In this document: positions 26,601-40,800 of the stretch, one piece after another
Layout: each line of letters begins with the position of its first letter
How positions within the stretch are numbered: position 1 is the first letter of the stretch
Assembly (NCBI RefSeq): GCF_030867145.1
Contig: NC_134414.1
Location: forward strand, 79,288,504 to 79,352,503
DNA from: Opisthocomus hoazin
Taxonomy: Eukaryota > Chordata > Aves > Opisthocomiformes > Opisthocomidae
Direction: 5' to 3'
Length of the DNA stretch: 64,000 nt
The notes under the pieces: generated by a model
What the model saw: the letters and a program-made list of their open reading frames with translations, nothing else
What the model was told of the DNA's origin: nothing
Database searches by the model: none
Made by a program: the position numbers and the translations under genes

Positions 26601-29174
26601 CAGCATGAATTAGCATACATTTTGATTTGGAATTTCATGTCTTCCCTAAGGAACTGTTAAGTTAAATATTAAAACTAAATTCAGTTATTAAGTTGTAAAA
26701 AATAAAAGCTATTATCACAATTCCATTGCAAATTTCAAGGCAATCATAACTGCTGTGCTGCTGTTGACACTCTCACAGTATGTATCTCAGACTTCAACAA
26801 CAAATAGAAAAGTGAAGTTTCACTTACAGAAATATTTTAAAACAATTGTATGACTTAATAAATGATTTCTAACAAAGTTCAAATAAAAGGAGCATTTTAA
26901 TCAGTTTAGTACTCGAACATATACCTACTGAATATGGAAACATTGCTGAAGTAAGGAATAATTAATTATTATGGCTCACAGTGATAATACTTTGTGTCAG
27001 GTTAAAAACCTCAGTTTAGCAGCCTAAATTAGGAGAGATGAACCACACTCTTTGTATTCATTACTATTAAACAGCCTTACACTCAGATTACAGGTTGGCT
27101 GGACAGGTACCATGTTTTTGATCAGCCCTTTTACAGCACCTCACCTTTTTACAGTGCTGGCCCTTGGCAAGACCTTGGGTCTGTGGGAAGCGCAACTGCG
27201 CAAATCAGCACGACAAACCTGGGTGGAGTAGGCAGCTCTGGGTTGAGAACACACACATGAATGCAATCCTTATGAAACTGCCCGCACAATAACCTTACTT
27301 TGTACTAGCACAGCATAAATAAGAAGCACAATATTTCTAAAGGAAGAAAAAAGCAACATTTACCAGAAGAAATGCAGTGGTGTCCACAAACTGAGCTGAT
27401 ATCAAAAGAACAATGAAATATTCTGTACTACTGAAAGATTTTGCCTTGACTGTCTCAGTTCAGAATCCTGGCAATCAAGAGCAATTTAGTTACTGTACAT
27501 TATACTAGCCTGAGGAACTGATAGATAACTGCTACGGTGTGGGGAAATGAACTTCTGTTACATGAATTTATGTACCTGCATCTTATTCGGTAATGTATGT
27601 TTCCATGACTTACACTTACATTAAACAAGCACTGAAAGAAAAAAAGGTGGTATCAGCAACAAACTGATGCAGATATTGCTAGATTGAGCAGGTCGTTTTG
27701 GTCCCAAAACTAAACAAACGGCCCAGGAGCCATTTGCTGGTTTATAAGTAGCCTTGTCATCACCTATCAACACAGTACTTCTCCATCTGGCAGAAGACAA
27801 CTTCTTGCATGAGATTTCTTGTATCGCCTCCTGGCTTACGCAATGTTATTGAACCACCTCATAAACTGTATACATAATCCAACAGTACCTACAGTGACAG
27901 CACACAGTCTAAATGTTTGCTTTAAGAAAAAATATGTTCTTTCACAGGAAGAGATAAAATAAAAGTACAAAAGATTCTGGAAATATCTTTAAACCACAAG
28001 TAAAATATTTTTTTCTTGTTCAACACTATCATTAGCAGGACTCATATTTGCTCCGTAAATGCCTAACCCTTAAAGAGGCATGAGCAACAGCAGAGTTTTT
28101 TAAAAGGGCATGGTCTGGCCTAGTTCTGCCCTCCCCCAAACTCACTGAAGAATGTCCATTTGCTTCAACTGAGACATGTCAGATCACAAATGTTTACTTT
28201 CAGCAGTCACAGTCCTCACTGTTTTGTTTTCAAAGATGAAGCAGGATCAGCCTCGGCAATAACAACAAAACAAAACCAGTTCAGCCTCTGATATTTCCGT
28301 CTATCCAAGAAACAAGGTTAAGCGCAACTGTGTGTGACATGGACCTCAGCACAATGAATGAAATGAAGCTCCCTCATCCAGAACACATGTTCCATCTCCA
28401 CTGTGCTTCAGCCAGTCCAGCTCACAGGCTCTACTCCCCATCATTCATCAGCACGCTTAGAGCCTGAAGCTTGCTAGGCAGTGCTAACAGCTGTTGCCTT
28501 AAAATACTGAAGTCAGCCATCTCCTGAAAAAACAGGTATCCTGCCAGCCTGAGGATTTGTTCTACCATCTCTGAAGGTGTTTGCAAGGTATGGACATGCT
28601 GCCAGTTTGGGTTTTCCAGTGTTTGGCTCCAGGTTGCTCATCCCTGGATACACACGAGTTGACACACATGCCCTAATGTAAAACGAATCAAATCATTCCT
28701 TTGGCAAGAAGACACAGGCTTACTGGTTTTCTGCATTCTGCTTGTTGTTAAAGGCAGGATTTTTTTTTACAACAAGATAGCTTCCTTGGACTGTATGTCA
28801 CCACGGTTACACCAGAGATCACAGCTCAATGCAGACAGTGTGGACAGGATGAGCTAGCATTACGTCTGCAGAGGTACCACCAGCAGTCTTGTCCCAGCAT
28901 CATGGAGCTCAGTGGATTCTGTTTCATTAGCCATGCAATTGTGATTACACTCCTACAGCTGGTCAGGAACATCTGAATTACACTGAAGTCACCTGACATG
29001 TCCTGGACGGTGGGATTCAGCTTCAGATTCTGCCACCTAAACTCAGGTGCCTGCTATCTAGACATCTACATGGGAGGTGGCTAAATTCTCACTGGAGTTA
29101 GTGGAGACCCAGCCAGTGCAGCAAAAAGAAACTGCAGAGGTGGCCATCTCATCCTGCTCTGATACCTGTATTTG
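17611..29174. other. OCA2 intron, mostly unannotatable AT-rich DNA
   Basis: No exon, RNA gene or clear retroelement seen. Homopolymer A14 lies at 24065-24078. The plus-strand frame at 22901-23452 (183 codons) spans a GC-richer patch at 23100-23320 but has low-complexity composition and no motif. Very old repeats could be hidden here and would need a repeat-library search. Confidence 0.35.
24065..24078. repeat. Poly-A tract (A14)
   Basis: Homopolymer in an A/T-rich neighbourhood. No upstream retrocopy was recognised. Confidence 0.8.
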
Positions 29175-29543
29175 GTAAGTGTCCTGGGTTCAGCTGGGAT
29201 AGAGTTAATTTTCACAACAAGCTGGATGGGCTGACCCAAACAGCCAATCAAATGGGCTATTCTACACCATCTGATGTCAAGCTCAGTATTTAAGTGGGGA
29301 CCTGGCCAAAGGAGGGCCTTTTGCTACTCAGGAGCAAGTTGAGCATGGGGCTTTTATCAGTATTATTGATTGTTGTTTTCTTCTCCCTTTGCCATTTTGT
29401 TAAAGTCTTCTCATCCCATCCCACGAGTTTTTGCCTTTTTTCCTTCTGATTCTCCTCCCCATCCTACTGGGGAGGGGGAACGAAGTGAGAGAGTAACTGC
29501 GTGGGGTTTTTGTTGCAAATTGAGGCAAAACCACAACAGTAAG
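29175..29543 (+). mobile_element. Solo LTR of an avian ERV (ERV-L-like) with 5-bp TSD
   Basis: The LTR proper is 29180-29538 (359 bp). It starts TGTCCTGGGTTCAGCTGGGA and ends with CCACAACA, so it has TG...CA termini. It is flanked by a perfect 5-bp target site duplication GTAAG (29175-29179 and 29539-29543). Inside are a TATA-like TATTTAA (29287-29293) and a T/C-rich segment followed by a CACGAGTTTT-type block near the 3' end, as in a common avian LTR family I associate with ERV-L. The U3 part looks shorter than I remember for the family. No internal retroviral genes are present, so this is the product of LTR-LTR recombination. Antisense to OCA2. Confidence 0.88.
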
Positions 29544-32500
29544 ATAAGGAGCTTTTAGAGGTAGCCAAAAACACTCCTGAGGAGAAGGAGATTTTCTTTT
29601 TTTCTTTTTTTTTAATTGTTTAAATAGACTGACAAAGTTAAACTCCAAGGTACTTATGTCAACTTTCCCGATTTTTCTATAGTTAAATCTTGCCCTCCTT
29701 CCACTATGAGTGTGCATAAAGATGCATAAAGCACCGGCTATCTCTTTGTAAAAAGTAACCTTTTATGGAAGTGAAATTAAAAGATAAGCCAGAGAAGTGT
29801 ATTCGCTCACACTGTCACCACATCCCAGTGCCCCTGCTATTATCTAAGACTTACTTACAAAGCAATCCCATTCATCACTCATCTCTAGAGTAGTAAACAA
29901 CCCTTTTAACCCTTTTAAACTTGCATATTTGGGCTCCTTTTAAAGCAAGGATGTCTTCATTTTATAACTTTACATATCAGGGATTTTCTTGTGTTTACTG
30001 TGAGCTACTTACTTCTTGGTTTTCTGCAATATACATATGTGGCATTTGAATTCCAAGAGGACCAAAGATTTTCTGGCAATTTTTCCCTGGGCTGCTAAAT
30101 TAATTGTAAGTAGCAGATTCTAGGCCAATTCAAGGGAGCATGTGTATGTTAACACAGTTAAAAAAAATCAGCTGTTAAATAGTAAGCTAATGCCAATCTT
30201 AACTTTGGCACTACACTTCCCCCATCAAAGATTCATGGAAAATAAAAATGACAGCTTTTTTTGGATAAACCATGATCCATACTACTAAAAATATTTTAAA
30301 AATAGGTATTAATTGCTTGCTATCAAGATAGTCTTGGTTTTTTTTCTAGCTAATGAACTATAAATTTGTCCAACAGACTTTGCTTTTAATTAGATAAAAT
30401 GCTTTAAGAAAAGAGAAGCCAAACTGAAATAATAAAACAAAGTTAATACATTAATGTCTCCACTAGATTCTCTAGAGTTACATTCTCCTTCAAAGATGGT
30501 CAAGTAAACAGAGGTTATTGTTAGAGATTTGAGAAAGAGCAGATGTTTTCACTCCAGATTACCACTTTTATATACCAAAATAGCACAGCACCTAGATAGC
30601 AAAGTGTAGTTTGTGGACACTAGTATGCAGAAACCTCCACAGCTGAAGCAAATTATTCGGAAATTCTTAAAAAACTAAACTGGCTGAATGGGCAAACATC
30701 ATAAATTATACATGCTAAATTGCAAATTCAAGATTTACTTTATTAAGAGTCAGCATTAGCAATTGTAGCAATGATATAGAAGGAAACTCCTACACGAGGA
30801 AATAAAATCTTTTGTTGACTAACACTCTCCTTGTTCTTGTGGAGCATTTTAGAAGGCTATTTGAGGAGGCTGCAAAACCAAAATATTACTGAAGGGATCA
30901 TTAGACAATTTCTGTGCAAAACCCACTCAACAAATTACTTCACTGATGTGGGTAGCACACCATGTAGGGAAAACCACTTTTAAAATCCCATGTATTTCCC
31001 AATTTATATTTTTGGCTCCTGTCTAGCAAAGTACTTAAATCTCCTGTATCCTTTTGATATTAATGGACTATTCCCATACTTAAAATTAGGCATAGTAGTG
31101 GGCAACTGTGGGGTCTGGAAATTTTCTTATTCTTGTGCTTCAGTATGAATTTGAGTTATGAAGACAAATGATATAATGCAATCTATATGACTAAGATCAT
31201 GAGAACAGAAGAATAATTTCAGATTTACTTTGACTTTCAGCAGAGCTTGTGTTGAGTATACTTGGTCTTAATTTCAAATTATTCCAATTTGTGCTTCAGT
31301 CATCATTTTCATCAATTTTGAAAATCTTACGGAAATGTTTCTAGTTATCCTGGGCTTAATAAAAACAATCTTCGTTGTAGTCATAATCTAGAATGACTCA
31401 TGTGATCCTGAACTATCTGTAAGAGGTCTTGGCAATGGCAAAAGAAAGAACACAGTTTATGTCATGCAGACACTGGGAAATAACCAGACAGTATTTGATT
31501 TACTGTTCTTGCACCAGGAAGTTTTTGATAATTCTAATGCTAAATGTCAATTAAATCCCTAACAGCTTTGCTACTGGAATACATATCTGTATATGTATAA
31601 AGGCAGAATGTGTCCCCTTTAACAAACATCATGCCTCTATGAATTCTGTGATCTATGACAAGTATCAGCACATACATAGCAATGAGAATACTTTCATTTC
31701 AAAATACTGTATCATTTCCAACAGGAATTTTTTTCTGATAACAGAAGAATTTCAGCTGCTTTCAATTAAATAAGAAGTTATACATAAATAGTCATATCTA
31801 ATAGTGAAATCTGTAAATGTTAGGTTCACATTCGGGGTTTAATTGACTAGATGATCCTCATCTAAGGAAAAATAATAGAACACTAATTTCGGAATCTAAC
31901 AAGGGATGTAGGAAGCTATGCAAAGAACCATTAAAAAGGAAACTCGGGGTAAAAGGTGTAAGGTTAGAATAAGTCTCATGGAAAAGAATTCATATGGGAC
32001 CACAGGTGTCTCCATGAGCTATAAACATAAACAGCTAGTCTTGCATTTCCTGGGCAGCAAAAAATCCCACTGACAAATACAACTTTAAGGTGCCCATTTT
32101 ATGCATGATCAGACTTGAAGATTATACAGATTATGTCTATCAACAATGCATGATTCTTACAGAAGTTATTCTCATCAAGTTTGAAATTTGCAGTAGATAT
32201 GCATCATGGGCTTTTTATTTTAATACATTCTGGTCTAAATCCAACAAATGCTGTACTTCAATAAAAATATGTAACATGACAAAAGAAACATGAACATATA
32301 TTCAAAATTTTCCCTGTGATAAGAATTTTAAGGTGAAGCAAACACAGCAAAAGGGTTATTTCCAACATACTAAATGGCTCACTGGTAAAGAATTGTAGTC
32401 AGTGTCCTTCCATTTTTACCTCCTAAATACACTGGGCAAATCATGCCTGCTTGCTGCATATGTAATTTTTATGTAAAGTGAAATACAATGACTGTGACCG

Positions 32501-33230
32501 GCCCCTAAGCATCCATGCACAGTCTTCACCAAGACTGCACAAATGAGGCACAGAAGGAGCATCCCTTTCAAATCCCCGCATTCCCAAGGAATCAGACCTT
32601 CGTCAGCATATGGCCGCACTCCCCTATGAAGTTCCTTTTATGGTCATTCCAGTGTTTGGGGGAGAAGCATACATGGAGAGAAAGTAACACCAGGGAAGGA
32701 GAGCCACCCAGTCCTGCCAAAGCCAAGTTTCTGCCCCAGCCTCACCCTGCAGCACCAAGCTTCACTGCCGGCAGCTTCAAACACCAGCAAAATGGGCCCC
32801 ATGAAACAGCCTCTGAAACGCAAAAATTATGATGGGACCATCATCAGCCCTGAAACAGCAGGTGGTTGGCTAAAGAATGAGGTTACCATTTAAATTCCCT
32901 CTCATTTATTTAGCCAGATGAAACATAGATTTGAACCTGGCTCAGCCAGATCCTGCCACAAAGTCCTGACCGTAGGCCTAACAGCTGCTCAGGAGCTTGG
33001 GAAGCACTAGGTCTTTATCTCTGCCTTTCTCATTATTCTCACACATCGCTATGGGAGAGGAAAACACTACCTGCTACTGGACAGGAAATAACAAGGGAAG
33101 AGATATGAATAGAAGGACAGTAAGTGACAAGCAGAAAGAGCAGAGAGCAAAATGAACATAGATAAATGTGCTGCAGTACCTTAAATTGAATTTCAGTGTG
33201 AATATATTTTTTCAGTGTACATAGTAGTTA
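29544..33230. other. OCA2 intron, nothing recognised
   Basis: AT-rich and without convincing frames. A plus-strand frame of 105 codons (32515-32832) lies in a GC-richer patch but has no motif. Short T runs occur near 29597-29613. Confidence 0.35.
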
Positions 33231-34831
33231 GGACGACTTTCCCTTGGTCGAGGAGGACTGTGTGAGGGATCACTTAAGTGATCTGGACGTCCACAAATCC
33301 ATGGGCCCCAATGGAATGCACCCACGAGTGCCGAGGGAGCTGGCGGATGTCATTGCTGAGCCACTCTCCATCATCTTTGAGAGGTCCTGGAGGACAGGAG
33401 TGTTGCCCGAGGACTGAAGAAAGGCCAATGTCACTCCAATCTTCAAAAAGGGCAAGAAAGAGGACCCAGGGAACTACAGGCCGGTCAGCCTCACCTCCAT
33501 CCCGGGAAAAGTGATGGAGCAGCTTATCCTGGAGGCCATCATCAAGCAAGTGGAAGAAAAGAAGGTTATCAGGAGTAGTCAGCATGGATTCACCAAGGGG
33601 AAACCAAGCCTGACCAATCTGATAGCTTTCTACAATGACATGACTGGCTGGGTAGACGAAGGGAGAGCCGTGGATGTTGTCTACCTTGACTTCAGCAAGG
33701 CTTTCGACACGGTCTCCCATGATATCCTCCTAGGGAAGCTGAGGAAGTGTGGGCTGGATGAGTGGTCGGTGAAGTGGATAGAGAACTGGCTGAATGGGAG
33801 AACTCAGAGGGTTGTCATCAGCGGCGCTGAGTCTAGTTGGAGGCTGGTAACAAGTGGTGTCCCCCAGGGGTCAGTACCGGGCCCAGTCTTGTTTAACTTC
33901 TTCATCAACGACCTGGATGAAGAGTTAGAATGTACCCTCAGCAAGTTTGCTGACGACACCAAACTGGGAGGAGTGGTAGATCCACCAGAAGGCTGTGCTG
34001 CTATTCAGCGTGACCTGGATAGGCTGGAAAGCTGGGCAGAGAGGAACCTGATGAGGTTCAACAAAGGCAAATGCAGGGTCCTGCACCTGGGGAGAAACAA
34101 CCTCATGCACCAGTACAGGCTTGGGGTGGACCTGCTGGAGAGCAGCTCTGCGGAGTGGGACCTGGGAGTCCTGGTGGACGACAGGTTAACCATGAGCCAG
34201 CAGTGTGCCCTGGCTGCCAAGAAAGCCAATGGAATCCTGGGGTGCATCAAGAAGAGTGTGGCCAGCAGGACGAGGGAGGTTCTCCTTCCCCTGTACACTG
34301 CCCTGGTGAGGCCTCATCTGGAGTACTGTGTCCAGTTCTGGGCTCCCCAGTTCAAGAAAGATGAAGAGCTACTGGAGAGAGTCCAGCGGAGGGCTACGAG
34401 GATGGCGAGGGGACGGGAGCATCTCCCCTACGAGGAGAGGTTGAGGGAACTAGGCTTGTTCAGCCTGAAGAAGAGAAGGCTGCGAGGGTACCTTATAAAT
34501 ACCTACAAGTATCTGAAGGGTGGGTGTCAGGAGGATGGGGCCAGACTCTTTTCAGTGGTGCCCAGTGACAGGACAAGGGGCAATGGGCACAAACTGAGGC
34601 ACAGGAAGTTCCGTCTGAACATGAGAAAGAACTTCTTCCCTCTGAGGGTGACGGAGCACTGGAACAGGCTGCCCAGGGAGGTTGTGGAGTCTCCTTCTCT
34701 GGAGATATTCAAGACCCTCCTGGACAAGGTCCTGTGCAGCCTGCTGTAGGTGACCCTGCTTCGGCAGGGGGGTTGGACTAGATGACCCACAGAGGTCCCT
34801 TCCAACCCCTACTATTCTGTGATTCTGTGAT
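33231..34831 (+). mobile_element. CR1 LINE, 5'-truncated copy 2 (about 1.6 kb)
   Basis: Similarity to CR1 begins at about 33231 in the linker upstream of the RT (GACTTTCCCTTGGTCGAGGA) and ends with the two-unit octamer tail at about 34831. It is truncated at a different point from copy 1, and its flanks are unrelated to those of copy 1, so the two are separate insertions and not a segmental duplication. It retains several CpGs lost in copy 1 (for example CGA at 33325-33327) and is probably the better-preserved of the two. Inserted in the OCA2 intron, antisense. Confidence 0.95.
33418..34749 (+). pseudogene. CR1 ORF2, RT through C-terminus, open for 412+ codons
   Basis: Open from just after an in-frame TGA at 33415-33417 to the natural ORF2 stop TAG at 34747-34749. 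The first Met is at 33511, giving 412 residues. RT boxes in order from that Met: [20 protein letters not shown] at about residue 58, [20 protein letters not shown] at about residue 116, and catalytic Phe-Ala-Asp-Asp-Thr at 33946-33960. The C-terminal non-LTR region follows, including the basic [20 protein letters not shown] stretch, and ends in LDKVLCSLL. There is no frameshift in this part. Without ORF1, the endonuclease or a promoter it should be inert. The upstream TGA is shared with copy 1. Confidence 0.93.
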
Positions 34832-37800
34832 AGTTTTTGCATTACTATGTTTCTGCCTTGGTTATTGCTTGGTTTTCTCTTTTGCATTTTCATGTGAAGA
34901 ATGTTTGCACAATGTCAGTGCATGCACAATGACAAACTTATGCTGGGATTCAGCTCCAGATTCAGGCATGTGCAGATGGGAACTGTATGTGAAAGTTTTT
35001 TGTCCAATTTCCCACAGTAGACAGTAGAAAATCTAGTCAACACAGTAATCAGCATGTAGAATAGATGTGTCTACTGCAGGATGAGACAAATCACGTGTTA
35101 GATTCCATTGAGTTGATTGTGAAATGCTCTAAACAGTTGCCTAAATGAAGGCATGCAGTGCTACTGGAGACGTGAAGACTGTCCAACTCAGCTTCCAGCT
35201 GCCACTTCAGGATGGCATGGGTCCGTGTATCTTATGACATATCTCTCAGACCCACGAAGAATGTCCTGGATACAGGAGTAGATAAATACATGTGTTTAGG
35301 TAAGTGAATAAAGCCTTACATCCCCATTGTGAGCTCCAACGGGAGCTTAGATGATTTGCTTATACCTCTATAGGTGTTTTAATTGAAGTTGAATCCCATC
35401 TTCAGGTAAACTATTGTAATGAGAATCAAGATACTTTTGTTACATGAAGATTAGCCAGAATAAAAATTGCATGAAAATAGTGCATTCATTCACTTTTTTG
35501 TTCTACGCTTTTCTGGAATAAAACTAACCCAGAAAATTTAGTGTTTCCATTGGTCAATAATATTTGAACCGTACATGAGAATGGTTTGAAGACCAAATTA
35601 TTTCAAAATTATTGTGGATTTGATCTACCACCTTTTCAACTGAAGTGTTAATTAAAAATCTGAAATATTAACTTTTAATTAAATACACTATATTAACATA
35701 GAAATAATCTCAGTTAATATGCCTTTCATAGACATACTCACATTCATGCATAAATTCCCCTAAAAACTGTTAAGATAAATTAATAGTTTTACCCTTTAGC
35801 CCTCATGAATCAGGAAGTAGTAAAAGTAATGTGTCATGTATCAGTATTTCTTTTGTATATGTGCTATGGTGCAGCGTTTATCTAAGAGCTGCTAAAAATT
35901 AACTGTATATATGGTTTACCTAAGATACAATTTTCATTATTTAGCTTTAAGACACAACAGTATAGGGTTATTTTTAGTTGCTGAAAGAAAGGGACTTCCA
36001 GAAGGTAATTCTTCCCATCTCAAGATATCCCTTTAAGATGTCAGGACAAGTCATGAACTCAGGTATGATGAGTCACTTATCAAGTCAAGTATCCTAAACA
36101 TTGTCTTGTTGCTTACAAGGAAAATGCAGAAATTCTGGAGTAACATACAGGAAATCTGTAACTTCTGTGTGGTGAAGGTTCACCCAAAAGGTAACCTGAA
36201 AAGCAACTAACAAGGCTAAACTTCTTTTAAAATAATGATACAATTCATACTCATGAGTTAGGTATGCAGGTTTTTTGTGCTGTGTCTTACTACTCAGTAT
36301 ACACCAGGCAGAACAGCCTGCAGACACTGCTCCTGTTGGTAAATCATCCGATTTTCAATTATTCTGCAAAGCTGCCACGGCTCTAAGGGTGCCACAGACC
36401 ACTCTGTCCCTGTAGAGCCTCCCCGGAGCTCCGCACGGCTCATGGCCCAGCACATCCTTCCACCCCACCTCTGGGGGTCCTCCACACAGATGTTCTGAAT
36501 GTCAGAAAACCCTGTTGTGCAACAGACAGCAGTATGTCTTAGCAAATGGTGGAAATTTTTTAATAGTCATCTGCATTAAAGAAGAAATTTAATCATTTTT
36601 CTACACTACAATAGTTCAGAAATTAGCTGTTTTTCTGAAAAGTATTTTTGAAATTTCTACATAGTCAGAAAACTTAAGCTTTCCCAAACCTGTAATTCTA
36701 CTCCATCTGCAACACTGATGATGACAAGTACTGGCTTATCACGCTTTTCTTAATTATTTAAGTAATGGTTGTTGATTGTATTTATTAATAGAGTCATACT
36801 CACTATCTCAAAACTTATGGAAAAGCTGGCCACTCATTTTGAATTTGGTCCTATCTCTTCCTATCTGAATAGTCATAAAAATTAATATCTTTATAGTAGT
36901 TTATTCTGTACATACAAATGCATCAATTATTTTTAACCTCTAAACTAAGAGAAGGCACATTGTCTGTCACTGAACTTTTGAGTTTGACATCAGTTAAAGT
37001 TCTCCCATTAAAAAGGAGTTATTAGAGCAACACAAAGACTTACACAATCAATCTGTCAAAAAGATATTCCTGCAAAACCTTCAAAATGAAAACCTTTCTT
37101 GTCAAACAGGCACAATTTGCAGGTGGCAGGCTTTCACTTTGAAACTAAAGCCCAGAGATCCCAAAGACCCTACTTTGCTCCCATGTCTGTGACAGATAAA
37201 GGCTTTTTTTTTTTTAATATTGCATTTATGCAATAAAATGTGACAGACTACGTACTATACAGGAGTACTGCTATGTTTCTCACCATAGTAACCACTAGGC
37301 CAAATAATCCATACAGTCATAGGTGTAAAAATGCAATATAATCTAAGTTGCCTTTATTCTCATACAGTTTATTTAACCTTATAAAATAGAAAATATTATA
37401 TTAAATAATATGACTACCTGCTGGTTTCAACAGTCAATGGAAATAGCGCATGAAAATATCACTATCAACAACAATCCAAAGTCTTCTGAATTTAAATAAA
37501 ACATACCACTGATTACAAAGTTTTCTCACTCAAGCAGAAAAAGCAGAGGACTCCATTAGCAATAATCCTTTATTTGGCTGTTCTCCCAGTCACTGCAAAT
37601 AGCCTTTACTATAAACAGCCTTCATCGATATGTTGTATTTAAGAAATACAACCAGGGATTTTTTGTTGGTTTTTTTTTCTTTGCTGGTTTTTGGCTTTTG
37701 CTGTTTTGGAATGGCCACCATGTTCTTCTCTCTCTCCCTGGTTTGATTATTCATAGCCTTACTGCTCACCTCCTTTCTTTTAACATTTTGTTTATCCCTG

Positions 37801-40800
37801 TCACTACAGACAGACCTGCTCCTTTCTGAGGAGAGGACACTTTTGAGACTTGAAAAGCTTGTCTTTACATCGGGAAAACTAAAACTATGATTCAGTCTAT
37901 TTCAGAATGAATCCCTTCAAGACACATGAAGTCTCAGTCACAATGAAACATATCAGTAAGCAAGGTTCCCGTGAACAGTGGGGACAGCATCTGAGCAGCA
38001 ATCGATTTAACATTTCAAACAGTCCAGACAGCACTTGTGTAAGGCAAACATTCTCAGTTCATTTTTCAAAAGGCAAGAATTTAGGCAAAAGGCAGGAATT
38101 TAGAACCTCCCCAGAAGATACCCTGCAGGAATAAAACAAAAATGGTAAGATCAAGAGAAGCATATGCAGCAGCAGTAGCCACTATCTTTCAGATAGAGAA
38201 ACAGAAAGAGAGATTTAAAAAATCTTCAGCATATAAAAGTCATGAAACACAGATGGCTGTGAAATCAGTGTAAAAGAAGACAAAAAGGCTTCCAGCAAGT
38301 CCTGATCCATACACAGAGAACTCAGAATATTTAGCAGGATTATTATTAGCTCATTTCTAATTTTTTCCAGGTGGGCTATTTGCATTGGCCTGAATGGCTG
38401 TGACACACAGCTACCTGAAGGCAGGATCTGATCTGACCACCTGAATAATAGAAAAAACAGATATCACACTTTGCATAAGAGAAAGAGCCTTGGGTTCAGC
38501 CATGCCAACCCCAAAGCTAACCTCCATATGATTAACTACTTTTGGACCAGGTGTCATTCAAGAGCAAGTAACAAAGAACAAACAGGTAAATTGTTTAGTT
38601 GTCTGTGAACATACATTTTTAACGTACATGCTAGTATCAACTGTAAGGCCCTGACAAAGATGAATTCTCTCCCAGAAAGTCAAAGGGAGAGGAAAGTGCT
38701 TTGTACCTCACTGAAGCCCTTATTTACTGTTGCATCAAGCACAGGAGATGGATGACTCCTAGAATAACAAATATCATAGAAGGAAAATAACTTTTATCCT
38801 TACTAAGGCCCTAACAAGATGATCTCCTGTCTAAAGAGAGAACAGGACTTTCCAGTGAAAAATAAAGCCAGTCTGGACTGGTTGAACCCTGCTGCTCACA
38901 GGGAGAGGGGGCACAGTAGCTGATGTGATTTCAGAAGCAGCCTCTACATTTCAGAAAACTATACCTGTAACAGCATGGACTTGCTCTTTTTTTAAGGTTT
39001 CTGTTCCATTTCTCATCATATTTTACCACTGTAGTTTAAAATACACCAAAGGCTTCCTGCACTTGTGGCAAACATCTCATTTTTATAAATATTTTCCAAA
39101 CCAAATTAACTAAGATTAAGATTTTGCATTATTAGATTTTTTTTTTCCTTTTGTATAACATACAGATCTTGTACCACTACACAGCACACAGGTCAACTGG
39201 GCATCACATCCATGAAAATGAGACCCTTTTCCTTTTCCATGAACTATATGAACTGAGATGGTAACAAGAAGAAATTCAAGCCAGTTGTCAGCTCCAAGAC
39301 ACAGTGGGGGAAAGCAGCAAAGACTATTTCAGTCCTAATTCTCTTCTTGCCAGAAATATTCCTCTAATCTTAGCTAGCAAAACATGCTGACAACATGAGA
39401 TGGGCATGATCATCAGTGAGTGGAGTCACTCAAAAGAGATTGTAGACGGTCTCTCTTCTCTTGTCACATGGACCTACTCATGGCTTGTAAGGCACTAGCA
39501 AGCCTTTCATTCAACAATCTGCAATGAAACATTGTGCTAGACCACAATGGCAGCAGAGACACGGACACACAAACTGTTGACACATGGCCTGCATTCTCAT
39601 TAGCACTACTGACATTGATGAATTATCTATGAAAGTAATGCACTGACCTCTTTTAACTGCAGAAAATCTCTTTGATTTAATAAGCTCCAGGGTCTTTTTA
39701 AATTTTTAAATCACAGTCATGACAAGCCTAACAGCATAATGCTACATATGACCTTCATTTTGTGCCTTTTAGCAATTAAAAGCATATTTACCTCTATGCA
39801 AAAGCAGAAAGTCTGCAAATTAACTCTTGCCTTGATGCTGTAGAAGTTTACTCAGCTACAGATCCGTCCTGTTTTCACTCCAGATGCTTCTAAAACTGGA
39901 GAACACCCATTTTAATTATATCTTATATCTAGCCATGAAATTCTGTACATTTAGATATGGTACCACTCAAAGTAGTTTTAGAGGATCTGGTGGAAATAAA
40001 CTCAGTGAAATGAAAAATTTGTTCACCTTTTAAAAGCTTGCTAGAAAGGTGAATATTCTCACCTGATTTCAGCCCATATTAGTAGTGGTAAAATATGAAT
40101 CCTCATGGCCAGACATGTGAGCTAAGAAAGAGCTTTTATTTAAACTGCATCACCCACCAGTGAAAAATTGTTCTCTACAGATTTTTCTAGTAATTCATTT
40201 TTGTACTTTTTACATGACTACTATTTAAAAAGACACTGAAGAAGCACTACACTGTTCTCTGGAGCAGACATTCTGATTTTCAGTTCCTCTTTTCAGCACA
40301 AATCATAATCTGCTACTAAAATCCAGGACGCTGGGGATACTTCAAGAATCTTTTCATAAAAATATAATTTTGTTAATTAAAAAAAAAAATGGTGTGAAAG
40401 TTTCACAAAGCACTTCCCAAAACCTATCTATCTCACCCACCTAAATGTTGTACGGCTTTATCTTCTCTTCAGCTTCTTTTATAGATTATTAGAAAAAGAA
40501 ATGCAAAAACATTTGAGTAGTCTAAACAAGAAAGTCTATAAATAAATAATATCTTTCTTACTGCAATATTCACTATGTAACAACCTACATAGCTCTGTAA
40601 CTTGAAAGAGTAATTAATTCAGAAAATTTGTACAGCCTTGGCATATGCAAAAAGTCAGCTATGGAAACAACAGCATTAAACTAGAGTCTAAAGAAAGACA
40701 AAATTTTAAATCTTTCACAAATGTCAAGCTGAGGCAAGAATGAACTTCTTCACAGATATTGTTTAAATTCTCATTTTGTAAGAGATCATTTTTTATGCAG

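Noticed and set aside
33278..34364. Other frames overlapping the CR1 copies, on both strands
   Set aside because: Shadows of the CR1 ORF2 coding frame, which alone carries the RT motifs. The same applies to frames at 9067-10128, 10410-10743 and 57712-58565.
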